Below, in pieces: positions 33,629 through 42,479 of a DNA stretch of 64,000 nt. The stretch lies in NCBI GenBank assembly GCA_024401565.1, contig JAKSKU010000009.1:1-64000 (forward strand), written 5' to 3'. Position 1 is the stretch's first letter. Each line of letters opens with the position of its first letter. Position numbers and translations under genes: made by a program. Origin of the DNA: Paludibacteraceae bacterium (lineage in GTDB: Bacteria > Bacteroidota > Bacteroidia > Bacteroidales > Paludibacteraceae). The notes under the pieces were generated by a model, which saw only the letters and a list, made by a program, of their open reading frames with translations, was not told where the DNA came from and made no database searches.

Positions 33629-34141
33629 TTATTCGGTGATCATGATGTTGTAAACAACAGTATTCTCCGATTCACTTTTGCCCCAAGCTCGCTTGTATTC
33701 AAAGATGATTTTGGCTGAGCCTGGCTTTTCTGTGATAAACTCGTAACGTCTTGTTGTAGGAGCTCCACACATCATCGGCTGGGATGGTTCTCTTTCTTGG
33801 ACAAGATCAAATGATTTGTCGAATCGCAAGATTGTGCTGTCTTCTGTCTCTATCTTCACCTCCCAGTCGTATCCTGTTGTAGGATTGGTGTTGGCAATGA
33901 TGTATGCACCTCCTGATTTCACAGATATGGTCTCATTACGTTCTTTTTCTCCTTCAAAATAATCAAGATCAGATAGCTTCACTGCCATAACCGAGTCTTT
34001 TTCTGCGTTAGCTTTAATCTCATTAGATGATGCGTCTCTGACGATTTTCCTGCTCTCCATGCGCCCACCTTGAGCTTGTGAACACCCCACCATCGCAATG
34101 GCGGAGAAAAATGCCAATATGGTTTTGAAAATTTTTTTCAT
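33629..34141 (-). CDS. Chagasin-like (I42) protease inhibitor lipoprotein
   Basis: A 170-residue lipoprotein. Lipobox MVGC at about residues 15-18 (signal from the ATG at 34141; the frame is open further upstream). From about residue 85 it matches the chagasin/inhibitor I42 fold: the first loop NPTTGYDW is the cysteine-peptidase-binding NPTTGF-type loop, and the third loop shows KRAWGK in place of the family's RPW-G. A mid loop with PSQPMMCGAPTTRRYEF is present. It likely inhibits papain-like cysteine peptidases at the cell surface or periplasm. No partner peptidase is nearby. Confidence 0.8.
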   Translation of the reverse strand: MKKIFKTILAFFSAIAMVGCSQAQGGRMESRKIVRDASSNEIKANAEKDSVMAVKLSDLDYFEGEKERNETISVKSGGAYIIANTNPTTGYDWEVKIETEDSTILRFDKSFDLVQEREPSQPMMCGAPTTRRYEFITEKPGSAKIIFEYKRAWGKSESENTVVYNIMITE

Positions 34142-34155
34142 TGTTCCTTTATTTA

Positions 34156-34219
34156 TGTGCTCGCCTTCGGCTCGCACTATGGGGTGGGGTTAGGGCGTTC
34201 CGCCCTTAACAATCCTCAA
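34156..34219 (+). repeat. TIR element, copy 6 (core)
   Basis: GTGCTCGCCTTCGGCTCGCAC hairpin, TTAGGGCG-TTC-CGCCCTTAA palindrome and CAATCCTC. Termini are lost. It sits between the chagasin-like gene's start and the ATPase stop. Confidence 0.65.
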
Positions 34220-34236
34220 ACTTCTTTAAGCATTCA

Positions 34237-36939
34237 TTATTTCTTAATAATTCTCATTATCTCTCCAATCCACAACACTACAGATGTCGCTCCTACAATT
34301 AGTAGCCAGTCGATGATGTTGAGTGGAGTGACGTTGAACATTGCTCCTCCGACGTTGACAATCAATAATTGTCCGAAGAAGATCAACGCTGCGATTGTAA
34401 GGAATCCTTTACATTCGTTGAAATGCAATGCACTCTTGCCTGTGGCGAATGCTTTTGCATTGAACATGTTCCAGAACTGAAGCATGACGAATGTTGTGAA
34501 GAAGACGCTGCACTCGTAGACTGGAAGTGTCTTGCCTCCAGATGTCATGCCTAGTATGCCGCTTTCGAATGTGATTTCATTATTCTTCATTACGAATAGC
34601 ATTCCCATCATGGCAGCAAAGAAGAATATTCCTACAGTGAGGATGAATTTCATCATTGGTTTGCTGATGATAAACGCGTCTCTTGATCTTGGCTTTTCCT
34701 GCATCACTTTCATTGATGGTGGAAGAGACGCTAACGCCATTGCCGCGAAGGTGTCCATGATTAGGTTTACCCATAGCATCTGCGTCACAGTTAGTGGTGA
34801 TTTGATGCCTGGAATGAATGCTCCGACTAGCACGATCAAGCAGGCTGCGACGTTGACTGTCATCTGGAAAAGGATGAATCTTTGGATATTCTGGTAAAGT
34901 GAACGTCCCCACATCACAGCTCTTGTGATACTTGAGAATGAATTGTCGATGATGGTGATATCCGACGCCTCTTTGGCCACGCTTGTTCCGTCTCCCATAG
35001 ATAGCCCGACGTGAGCGGCTTTTAATGCTGGTGCGTCGTTTGTACCGTCGCCAGTCACTGCTACCACTTGGTTGCGTTTCTGCAACGTCTCCACCAATCT
35101 TTTCTTGTCGAGTGGACGGGCACGGGCGATAATCTTTATCTCTTCAACACGGTTGTAAACCTCTTCGTCAGACAAAGCGGCGAATTCCGGACCTGTGATG
35201 ATATTGTTATCTCCGTAAGTCTCTTTCCAAAGACCAATCTGACGTCCGATTTCTTTTGCAGTGGCTGTAGTGTCACCGGTCACGATTTTCACATCAATGC
35301 CCGCTTCTATACAGCTGCCTACTGCGTCTGGCACCTCTTTACGCACTGGGTCTGCAATCGCCACAACACCCATGAATGTTAAGTTGTTGGCCACTAGTTT
35401 TTTGTCGCTGTTGATGACTATCACACCGTCGTCTACGATCTGATAAGCGAATGCAAGAGTACGCATCGCCTGATTCTGATACTTTAGAAGAGTCTCGTTG
35501 ATGGATTGCTTAGTCTCGCCTCCTGCGATATTTGAGCAAAGAGCAAGAACGATTTCAGGAGCACCCTTCAAATACAGAACTTTTTTGCCTTTCAGATACT
35601 GCGACTTGACAAGCGATGCCATGTATTTGCGTTCGGTTGAGAATGGGATTTCGTCAATTGTCTCTGCCGCCTCTTTTATTGTCTCAAAGTTGATTTTATG
35701 TTTGTTAAGCCAAAGAAGAAGAGCACCTTCTGTTGGATTTCCTAAAACTTTCGGATTTTTTGCGTCGGAAAGGTCGAGTAGGGCGGTTGAGTTGACGGAA
35801 ATGCCCTCTACGATCAGGTTGCTGGCATCGTCTCCAATTAGAGCCTGGCTTGATTGCAAGTCGAAGAACTTAGTCTCATGGACCTGCATCTTGTTCTGAG
35901 TAAGCGTACCTGTCTTATCGGTGCAGATGACGGTTGTGGCACCCATTGTCTCGCAGGCGTGCATCTTGCGGACAAGGTTGTTGGTCTTGAGCATAGCTCG
36001 CATACTGTATGCAAGCGAAAGTGTGACTGCCATTGGCAATCCTTCTGGCACAGCTACAGCCACAAGAGCTACAGCCACCATACAAGCCTGCAAAACTTCT
36101 GTTATGAAGCCTTCCGTCGCACCGTCGCCAAACCATGAGAACCCATCGTTGTTGACGAAATACATTCCGATTCTGCCGACGATGATAAGTCCGGCGATTA
36201 CGTAGCTGACTTTAGCGATCAGGTTGCCAAGACCATCCAATTGCTCGTTAAGAGGGGTCTTGACACTGTTGTCAATCTGTGCGGCAGTGAATACTTTTCC
36301 ATTCTCTGTGTGGTCGCCCACCGCAAACACTCGCATGATTCCGTGTCCCTCCATCACTTTTGTGCCTCTCATGGCATGGTTGGATGGAAATGTCGCGTTA
36401 GGGTCAAAATCTTCTTCTTTGATGGTTTTTAGGCAGATAGGCTCTCCTGTAAGTGAACTTTCGTCGATGTTGAGAGACGTCGCTTCTAGCAACTCTCCAT
36501 CAGCAGGAATCTCACAACCGGTGATTAGAACGACGATGTCGCCGACCACCACGTCTTTTCGTGGAATCTCCGTTGTGATTCCGTCGCGGATAACCTGGAC
36601 AGGCTCATCATCGTTGACTTGGTTGAGCACCTCAAACTCTTTGTCTGCCGCGTATTCAAAGTAGAACGCCATACCTGTCGCCAAGAAGATGGCCACCCAG
36701 ATTCCGACTGGCTCAAAGAATACTTTTGGGTCTGGATGTTGTGTGTATTCGTAGATTGAAATGCCGATAGACAAAGCCCCGGCAATAAGCAGGATAACGA
36801 TAAGGGGATCCTTGAATTTTTCCAAGAATTTCAGGAACAACGATTCTTTCTCTGGAGGAGTGAGAATGTTTGATCCATATTTAGCTCTTGATTTAAGAAC
36901 TTCCTGGTCGTTTAGCCCGGTATAGTGTTCTTTTGCCAT
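34237..36939 (-). CDS. Calcium-translocating P-type ATPase, PMCA-like
   Basis: A 900-residue type IIB P-type ATPase of the inner membrane. Order: actuator domain with SSLTGEP (about residue 155), helix 4 with the ion-binding VAVPEGLPMAVTLSL (about 293), phosphorylation site DKTGTLT at about 340, nucleotide-binding KGAPE, hinge GDGTNDAPALK, and ion-binding NLIMDTFAAMALA. Transport of Ca2+ out of the cell at the cost of ATP is expected by family. It begins 8 nt after the coaD stop, so the two are probably cotranscribed. A TIR core and terminator-like palindromes follow. Confidence 0.92.
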   Translation of the reverse strand: MAKEHYTGLNDQEVLKSRAKYGSNILTPPEKESLFLKFLEKFKDPLIVILLIAGALSIGISIYEYTQHPDPKVFFEPVGIWVAIFLATGMAFYFEYAADKEFEVLNQVNDDEPVQVIRDGITTEIPRKDVVVGDIVVLITGCEIPADGELLEATSLNIDESSLTGEPICLKTIKEEDFDPNATFPSNHAMRGTKVMEGHGIMRVFAVGDHTENGKVFTAAQIDNSVKTPLNEQLDGLGNLIAKVSYVIAGLIIVGRIGMYFVNNDGFSWFGDGATEGFITEVLQACMVAVALVAVAVPEGLPMAVTLSLAYSMRAMLKTNNLVRKMHACETMGATTVICTDKTGTLTQNKMQVHETKFFDLQSSQALIGDDASNLIVEGISVNSTALLDLSDAKNPKVLGNPTEGALLLWLNKHKINFETIKEAAETIDEIPFSTERKYMASLVKSQYLKGKKVLYLKGAPEIVLALCSNIAGGETKQSINETLLKYQNQAMRTLAFAYQIVDDGVIVINSDKKLVANNLTFMGVVAIADPVRKEVPDAVGSCIEAGIDVKIVTGDTTATAKEIGRQIGLWKETYGDNNIITGPEFAALSDEEVYNRVEEIKIIARARPLDKKRLVETLQKRNQVVAVTGDGTNDAPALKAAHVGLSMGDGTSVAKEASDITIIDNSFSSITRAVMWGRSLYQNIQRFILFQMTVNVAACLIVLVGAFIPGIKSPLTVTQMLWVNLIMDTFAAMALASLPPSMKVMQEKPRSRDAFIISKPMMKFILTVGIFFFAAMMGMLFVMKNNEITFESGILGMTSGGKTLPVYECSVFFTTFVMLQFWNMFNAKAFATGKSALHFNECKGFLTIAALIFFGQLLIVNVGGAMFNVTPLNIIDWLLIVGATSVVLWIGEIMRIIKK

Positions 36940-36947
36940 ATTCGAGT

Positions 36948-37445
36948 TTAACAGATTAAATCTCTATGTTCGTTTTTCATTTCGAGAATTGCCTGAAGGT
37001 CGATGCCAGGAGGCAACATGTCTTTGGGATCTTTTCCGTAGCGCAGAATATCTCGCACTACCGTAGAACTGATGAACGAGTGCTGAGGCTCAGTGAAGAG
37101 TAGGATAGTGTCGATGCCAGAAATCTGACGGTTGGCGTCTGCTACCGTCTTCTCATACTCAAAATCAGCCACAGCTCGGATACCACGAAGTATGATAGTG
37201 GCTCCTACCTTTTTAGCGAAATCGACAGTCAAGCAATCGTATGTCGCTACCTTCACGCGAGGCTCATTTTTGAATGTCTCCTCGATTATTTTTTTTCTTG
37301 CCTCTGTATCAAAAAAAGGACGTTTCGACTCATTCACACCGATTGCGATGATCACTTCGTCAACGAAAGATAGTGCTCTCTTCACCACTGAATAGTGTCC
37401 GAGAGTAAGCGGATCGAAACTGCCTGGAAATATTGCTCTTACCAT
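36948..37445 (-). CDS. coaD: Pantetheine-phosphate adenylyltransferase
   Basis: A 165-residue enzyme of coenzyme A synthesis: 4'-phosphopantetheine plus ATP gives dephospho-CoA. The nucleotidyltransferase motif is FPGSFDPLTLGHY (T/HxGH type) at residues 5-17; ISSTVVR with the C-terminal Ser-Ser-Thr is present. I chose the ATG at 37445 since homologues begin MxRAIFPGSFDP; the frame extends upstream. First gene of a pair with the ATPase gene. Confidence 0.95.
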   Translation of the reverse strand: MVRAIFPGSFDPLTLGHYSVVKRALSFVDEVIIAIGVNESKRPFFDTEARKKIIEETFKNEPRVKVATYDCLTVDFAKKVGATIILRGIRAVADFEYEKTVADANRQISGIDTILLFTEPQHSFISSTVVRDILRYGKDPKDMLPPGIDLQAILEMKNEHRDLIC

Positions 37446-37539
37446 TTGGGTATATTTTAATTCGTGGCAAAGATAGGTCAAAAACAATTAGAATGCTAAA
37501 AAGAACATCTATATATTGTCCCAATCCTTGCTTTTTGAG

Positions 37540-39399
37540 TTATTCCACTACTATATCGTCTTTTGACTTCACTTCGTAGGAGAACTTCAATTCTCGCTTC
37601 TCTCCTGGCTTAAGATTCAAAACCCATGTGAGTTGGCCTTCGATAGGGTCGTTTTTGGTCGCTCCTCCGTCGTTTAACAAAGAGACCTTGATGTCACTTG
37701 TTGTGGACACAGGATATTGGTCTTCGATTGTCACTTTGACAGCCACATCCTTATTGTTCTTGACTGTTATCTTCCAATCGCGTTGAACCTTGTTGGAAGT
37801 CTTGATAAGATTCTTTGATGAGTAGTTTTTTAGATCTGTTCTTTCAACTGCGATGTCTTTGTCTTTTCCGATTGAAAGACGCAATGTGTCTTCCGTCTGA
37901 CGTGCGTTGATGAAGCTCTCACCCATGTACATGTTGCTTAGGTATAGCTTTACATTACCGTCAAGCAGATCTAGATTCTTCCAATCTGGAATAGACGCGA
38001 TCAAATAAACATCTTTCGACAGCTTTGGCACTGCAAAATAGTTGTATTCTGCTTTGACGGCCATGTCTTTGACTACAATCTCCTGGTCAGTGCCGTCTTC
38101 TGGAATGGAATTTTTGCCAGGCACATCATGGCTGACGTTGCGTGCTGTCAGCATCGGAGTAGACGAATCATCATTTGAGTTATCCCAACTGCTGCTGAAA
38201 GATATTCTTTTCTGGTCGATATAGTTGGAATACATCTGCTTGTAGTCGGACGATTGATATGAATTGAGATTTTGGTTTATCTGCACATTGTTGACTATCA
38301 CATTGTTTTTCACGTGTCCGATAGAGCATATTGTGTTGTTGTAGCCATAGTTATATCTGATTGTGCTGTTGTCCTGCACCAACAATTCGTAATAACCGTT
38401 CTCGTCAGTCTGTGTCTTTTTATCATCGCAAGAGACTAATGCGTTTTTCAAAGGTCCTTTGTCGTCGCGTACGATGCCCAGAATCTTAATGAATTTTTCC
38501 TTTTTTTCTCGATTGCTGTAATTATTTGTAGGTGTAAAAGACATGTCAGGAACAGTCCATCTGCCTAAAGATGGCTTTTCGTTGCTGACGGTAGGGTCGT
38601 TTTGAGAAAGTGTCAGACTGACTTTATCCCAATTCTCTTTAGTGGCCTGACTTACGTATGCCTTTTGTATCAGGTGGAGATTGTCGTTCCTCTTAGAAAT
38701 TCTGACTTCGTAGAATGGCATCCACGATGCGTTATTGACGAAGTATTCCAGATCCAATTCGCAAGATGTGGCTGCTTCTGCATCTATCTTCAGCACAAGT
38801 GTGCTGGTGGGATCCATCTGCTTTTCGTATAGAAGGTTGAGATTTTGTTCTACCAGAGTCAGCTCGTCCTGCAAATCGTCTATTCTCTTTCTATATTTAT
38901 AGTTTAGAGTTGTGATGTCGGTCATGTCCTTACGGATATATTCAGCTACTCCTTGAAGTGTGTTTGCTGACAAACCGTTATCACCACCTACGAAATTGTT
39001 GTTTTTCAATAGAGCGGACTCCTCCTTCAGCACGTCAACTTTGGCCATCAGAATATCGATGGAATCACGTAGCTGTTTTGCTCGTTTGGTCATGTTTGAC
39101 GCTTCATTTGATATCTGTTTGCGGTTGGCAACCTCAGCGTCGTGGTTTACATTGACCAGTGTGGCGTTTCCACTCTTTACTCCGACACGTACTGATTCCT
39201 GGTCAAGCTGTGGAGTCAGTAATGGTACGCGCACATCATTGTGCCCTGCCTTCAAATTCACTTTGGCAGTACGTTTTATCATGGCTCCGTTTGGATAAAC
39301 GACAACCTTTTCAATTTTTGAAGTGGCATCGGTGGCAGCGTTAACAGAACCACAGAAAAGAGACGCTGCCAATATTGTTGATATATATAGTCTTCTCAT
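37540..39399 (-). CDS. MuiA/DUF4139 family protein, plug-less copy
   Basis: A 619-residue exported protein (signal MRRLYISTILAASLFCGSVNA). N-terminal DUF4140 (VEKVVVYPNGAMIKRTAKV, about 30-115), a coiled-coil stretch (about 95-190), the first half of DUF4139 (about 195-290), an inserted carboxypeptidase-regulatory-like domain (ILGIVRDDKGPLKNALVSC ... TDENGYYELLV, about 300-370), a low-complexity linker, and the second half of DUF4139 (about 440-619, ending WVLNLKPGEKRELKFSYEV). The family name comes from a mucoidy-inhibitor homologue; the molecular function is unknown. It starts 3 nt after the stop of the plug-containing copy, so they form one unit. Confidence 0.85.
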   Translation of the reverse strand: MRRLYISTILAASLFCGSVNAATDATSKIEKVVVYPNGAMIKRTAKVNLKAGHNDVRVPLLTPQLDQESVRVGVKSGNATLVNVNHDAEVANRKQISNEASNMTKRAKQLRDSIDILMAKVDVLKEESALLKNNNFVGGDNGLSANTLQGVAEYIRKDMTDITTLNYKYRKRIDDLQDELTLVEQNLNLLYEKQMDPTSTLVLKIDAEAATSCELDLEYFVNNASWMPFYEVRISKRNDNLHLIQKAYVSQATKENWDKVSLTLSQNDPTVSNEKPSLGRWTVPDMSFTPTNNYSNREKKEKFIKILGIVRDDKGPLKNALVSCDDKKTQTDENGYYELLVQDNSTIRYNYGYNNTICSIGHVKNNVIVNNVQINQNLNSYQSSDYKQMYSNYIDQKRISFSSSWDNSNDDSSTPMLTARNVSHDVPGKNSIPEDGTDQEIVVKDMAVKAEYNYFAVPKLSKDVYLIASIPDWKNLDLLDGNVKLYLSNMYMGESFINARQTEDTLRLSIGKDKDIAVERTDLKNYSSKNLIKTSNKVQRDWKITVKNNKDVAVKVTIEDQYPVSTTSDIKVSLLNDGGATKNDPIEGQLTWVLNLKPGEKRELKFSYEVKSKDDIVVE

Positions 39400-39402
39400 A
39401 AT

Positions 39403-41607
39403 TTAAAAATTCTCTTCTACTAATGAATCAAATAAGTCCTCAAAGTCGTCAGGGTCACCCTTGTAGTTGATTTCAAAGGTGAAGTGCAACTCTTTGCGTT
39501 CGCCTGGAGCAAGTTTTAGATTCCATTTAAGTAATCCTCTTTCTTTGTCCAAGTTGGCGCCACCTTTGTCTATTAACTCTACTTTGCAGATGTCGTTTGT
39601 ACTGACTGGAATCTGATCCTCCACAACCAAGTCGATGCTGATTGGCTTGTTGTTCTTGACCACGATCTTCCAATCGCGTCTCACTTTGTTTTTATTAAAC
39701 AACTCCATCTGTGTTTTCTTGGTAGTTGTCAGCTCACGGTCTACAGCGACGTCTTTCTCAACCCCGACTGAGAATTTTAAGGTGTCAAATATGGCAATTG
39801 GTCTCCAATATGATTCTCCGATATAGTTGTTGCCCATATATACCTTTACTTTGCCTTCTAAAAGATCATAATCTTTTTGGCTGGGGATATCTGCCAACAT
39901 GAACACATTAGGGTTCTCTCTTGGTGCAGTATAGAATGAATAGTTGGCTTTCACTTCTTTGTCGAATAGCTGTGCCTCATGTTTTGTGCCGTCGGCAGGA
40001 ATGGTGTTTTTTCCATCTGCGGTTGCTGTGTAATCCTGCAATGAGTTGTATAGATTAGAACCGGCATTTCTTGTTGTGATTATAAAGACTCCGTTTGCAG
40101 CACGCGAACCATATATCGTTGTTGCAGAGGCATCCTTCAACACCTCCATTGATACGATATCGGCAGGGTTGATTGAAGCTAACAGGTTGTTGTGAGACTG
40201 TCCATCTAGTGGTATGCCATCTATCACATACAATGGTTCGGATACTCCAGATAATGAGCTGACACCACGTACGCGTACTGATGCACCCTGTCCTGGCTGT
40301 CCTGATGAAGATGTTATGCTGACGCCAGATACACGACCTGCCATAGCCTGGTCGATTGACGATGCAATGGTCTTATTAAGTTTACTCTCATCCAATGATG
40401 ATATGTCTTCTTCGGCTTGTATTTCAATTTCTTTTACATTACTGTATATTTTATTTCTATCTTTATTAAGAGTGATGTTTTTAATGACTACATTCTCTTT
40501 TTCAATATGCTTAACCATATTGTAATATCCAGCATGTGTGTATGAAATGTCGGAATGTGGAGGAACAAGCAATTCATAGAATCCGTTCTCGTCCGTCTGA
40601 GTAGACGTGCCGTTTTTTGAACAGTTTATTAAAGTTCCGCCTACTCCGCCTTTATTGTCGCGAACAACACCGATGACTTTCACCATGTTGATGTCTTCAG
40701 CCTTCTTTTGACTCTTTGTCCTTGGTCTTTGTGGCCCATCAGGCAATGTGTAGCGAGTCAATTCTTGCATCTCAACACTGTTGTCTGGGAAAGTCTTCGT
40801 TACAGTCAATGCAACGTCATTCCAATCCTCTTTGGAATTTTGTTTGATTTCAACCTTCTTTTTCACTAGCATCGGATCATTAAGATTGTCGATGCGAACT
40901 TCGTATATCGGTATCCATTCTGCATCGTCTACCATATACTTGATATCAATATCCGTCTCTGAGGCATCAGAAGTGACCAGTGTCAGGTATACGACACCTT
41001 TTGGATTCATCTTGTTTTCATCCGACAGCTTAAGCGCTTGTTTCAGACTGGCTAGCTCTTGTGTCTTTGAATTAAGCAAGTCTTTATAGATTACTTTTTT
41101 CTCTGCAATCTCATTTAGATCTTTGCGGAGGAATGACGCGATTTCAGCCAGTTGTGCGGCTTCATAACCCTTTTTTCCGCCAATGTCGTGATTGTTGGCT
41201 TTGATAAAGGCCGATTCGCAATACAACACGTGATTGTAGTCATTGAGCAGCTGGATGGAGTCTTCCAACTGTTTGATGCGTTTGGTTATAGTGTCGTTTG
41301 ATGTTGCCAGCGTCGACATATCTGGCACCTCAAAATCTATCTTTACATTGCCGATTGTGATGTCAGTATTTGTCACTCCTATTTGCAGTGACTTCTGCAC
41401 CATTTTCGAACTCAGTAAAGGTAGTTTCACTTCTGTCACTCCCTTAGGTAGTTTGACGTGGGCCTTCCTCTCCACCATTGCACCCTTCTTGTATACCGTT
41501 ACATTTTGGATTGAGGATTGGCAATCTATAGTGTTTGCATGTGTGCTGAAGGTTAGAGCCCAAGCCAGCATTCCTAGCAATAAATACAAATTATGGAATC
41601 TTGTCAT
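39403..41607 (-). CDS. MuiA/DUF4139 family protein with inserted TonB-receptor plug domain
   Basis: A 734-residue exported protein with the same plan as its tandem sister: signal peptide (MTRFHNLYLLLGMLAWALTF), DUF4140 with VYKKGAMVERKAHV, coiled coil, first DUF4139 half (about 195-290), carboxypeptidase-regulatory-like domain (VIGVVRDNKG ... TDENGFYELLVPP, about 305-385). Then, instead of a linker, a SusC/RagA plug domain (about 405-515): SIDQAMAGRVSG, SSGQPGQGASVRVRG, PLYVIDGIPL, INPADIVSMEVLKDASAT and YGSRAANGV. The second DUF4139 half follows to the end. By eye the plug matches that of the SusC at 60841 in 49 of 61 and 36 of 40 positions of two aligned blocks. There is no barrel. I chose the ATG at 41607 (a TTG lies upstream). 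It is first in the unit. Confidence 0.9.
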   Translation of the reverse strand: MTRFHNLYLLLGMLAWALTFSTHANTIDCQSSIQNVTVYKKGAMVERKAHVKLPKGVTEVKLPLLSSKMVQKSLQIGVTNTDITIGNVKIDFEVPDMSTLATSNDTITKRIKQLEDSIQLLNDYNHVLYCESAFIKANNHDIGGKKGYEAAQLAEIASFLRKDLNEIAEKKVIYKDLLNSKTQELASLKQALKLSDENKMNPKGVVYLTLVTSDASETDIDIKYMVDDAEWIPIYEVRIDNLNDPMLVKKKVEIKQNSKEDWNDVALTVTKTFPDNSVEMQELTRYTLPDGPQRPRTKSQKKAEDINMVKVIGVVRDNKGGVGGTLINCSKNGTSTQTDENGFYELLVPPHSDISYTHAGYYNMVKHIEKENVVIKNITLNKDRNKIYSNVKEIEIQAEEDISSLDESKLNKTIASSIDQAMAGRVSGVSITSSSGQPGQGASVRVRGVSSLSGVSEPLYVIDGIPLDGQSHNNLLASINPADIVSMEVLKDASATTIYGSRAANGVFIITTRNAGSNLYNSLQDYTATADGKNTIPADGTKHEAQLFDKEVKANYSFYTAPRENPNVFMLADIPSQKDYDLLEGKVKVYMGNNYIGESYWRPIAIFDTLKFSVGVEKDVAVDRELTTTKKTQMELFNKNKVRRDWKIVVKNNKPISIDLVVEDQIPVSTNDICKVELIDKGGANLDKERGLLKWNLKLAPGERKELHFTFEINYKGDPDDFEDLFDSLVEENF

Positions 41608-41738
41608 ATTGTTCTGGTTTTGTAACAATTTATTGCAAAAATAATATTATTTCGGTTGCTGACGTCGGTTTCTGCTTTAATTTAATTAGTGGATTGTATA
41701 ACGCACCGTCGCCATTGGATTTTTATAGACGTAGGTAC

Positions 41739-41776
41739 AAAAAATCCACCCCATTTTTGATAAAATAGGGTGGATT
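41739..41776 (-). terminator. Terminator after plsC
   Basis: AATCCACCC-(loop)-GGGTGGATT with T-tract on the minus strand (AAAATGGGGTGGATTTTTTG), 22 nt after the plsC stop. Confidence 0.8.
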
Positions 41777-41798
41777 GTAAATGTTTGATATTGTTTAA

Positions 41799-42476
41799 TC
41801 AATCATCATCATCGTCTTCCTTGATGCCATAAAGACTCTTTAGCGTAGAGAACTTTTCCTCAATCTCCTTCATGATCTCATGCGGATCGTCGCTTTGAGG
41901 CAATGTCGGCTCTCCGTAATGTACGATGCCATTATAAGGAAGTGGGACGACGGAGCCTTTTGGCAGTGATTTGCCCATTCCTGTCATGAAGACGGGAACA
42001 TATTTCAACCCTGGTCGCTTTATCAAAAGACGCGCGATACCCGACTTCATCTTTGCCATTTGTTCTGGCAAGCCACGTGTGCCTTCAGGGAAGAGTATCA
42101 ACGAATAACCTTCGTCGATTGCATCCGCCATCAACTGGATTGGGTCGCAGTCTGCATTCTGAGGGTCATTCTTCTTACGTCTGATAAGCAGTGTGTTGAT
42201 GAAATAACTGCTCAACGATGCCTTTAGTTTCGTGTTGCCGAAATAGTCTTGCGCAGCCACTGGTCTCACTTTCCAAAGCAGATCGCCAGGAAGTGATGAC
42301 ATCAAACTAAGAGTGTCGAGATGACTGTTGTGATTGGCAATGATGACAAACTGTTTCTCTTTTTTCAAGAAGTCGCAGTCTGTGAAATTTACTCCTACAA
42401 AGATACGTAGAAACCATCTGCAAAAGCCTTTGTAGATGATTTTCATTACCGTTGGTTGCAGAAATTTATTCTTCAT
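41799..42476 (-). CDS. plsC: 1-acyl-sn-glycerol-3-phosphate acyltransferase
   Basis: A 225-residue membrane-associated acyltransferase for phosphatidate synthesis. The catalytic NHxxxxD motif is NHNSHLDTLSL at about residues 49-59; the FPEGTRG motif is near 135; motif III-type PVFMTGMGKS follows. It ends in a short acidic tail. Third gene of the phospholipid unit, 3 nt after cdsA. Confidence 0.9.
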   Translation of the reverse strand: MKNKFLQPTVMKIIYKGFCRWFLRIFVGVNFTDCDFLKKEKQFVIIANHNSHLDTLSLMSSLPGDLLWKVRPVAAQDYFGNTKLKASLSSYFINTLLIRRKKNDPQNADCDPIQLMADAIDEGYSLILFPEGTRGLPEQMAKMKSGIARLLIKRPGLKYVPVFMTGMGKSLPKGSVVPLPYNGIVHYGEPTLPQSDDPHEIMKEIEEKFSTLKSLYGIKEDDDDD

Positions 42477-42479
42477 TTC

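Noticed and set aside
34237..36939. Alternative call as magnesium or potassium P-type ATPase
   Set aside because: VAVPEGLP in helix 4 and NLIMDT in helix 6 are typical of calcium pumps of the PMCA type.
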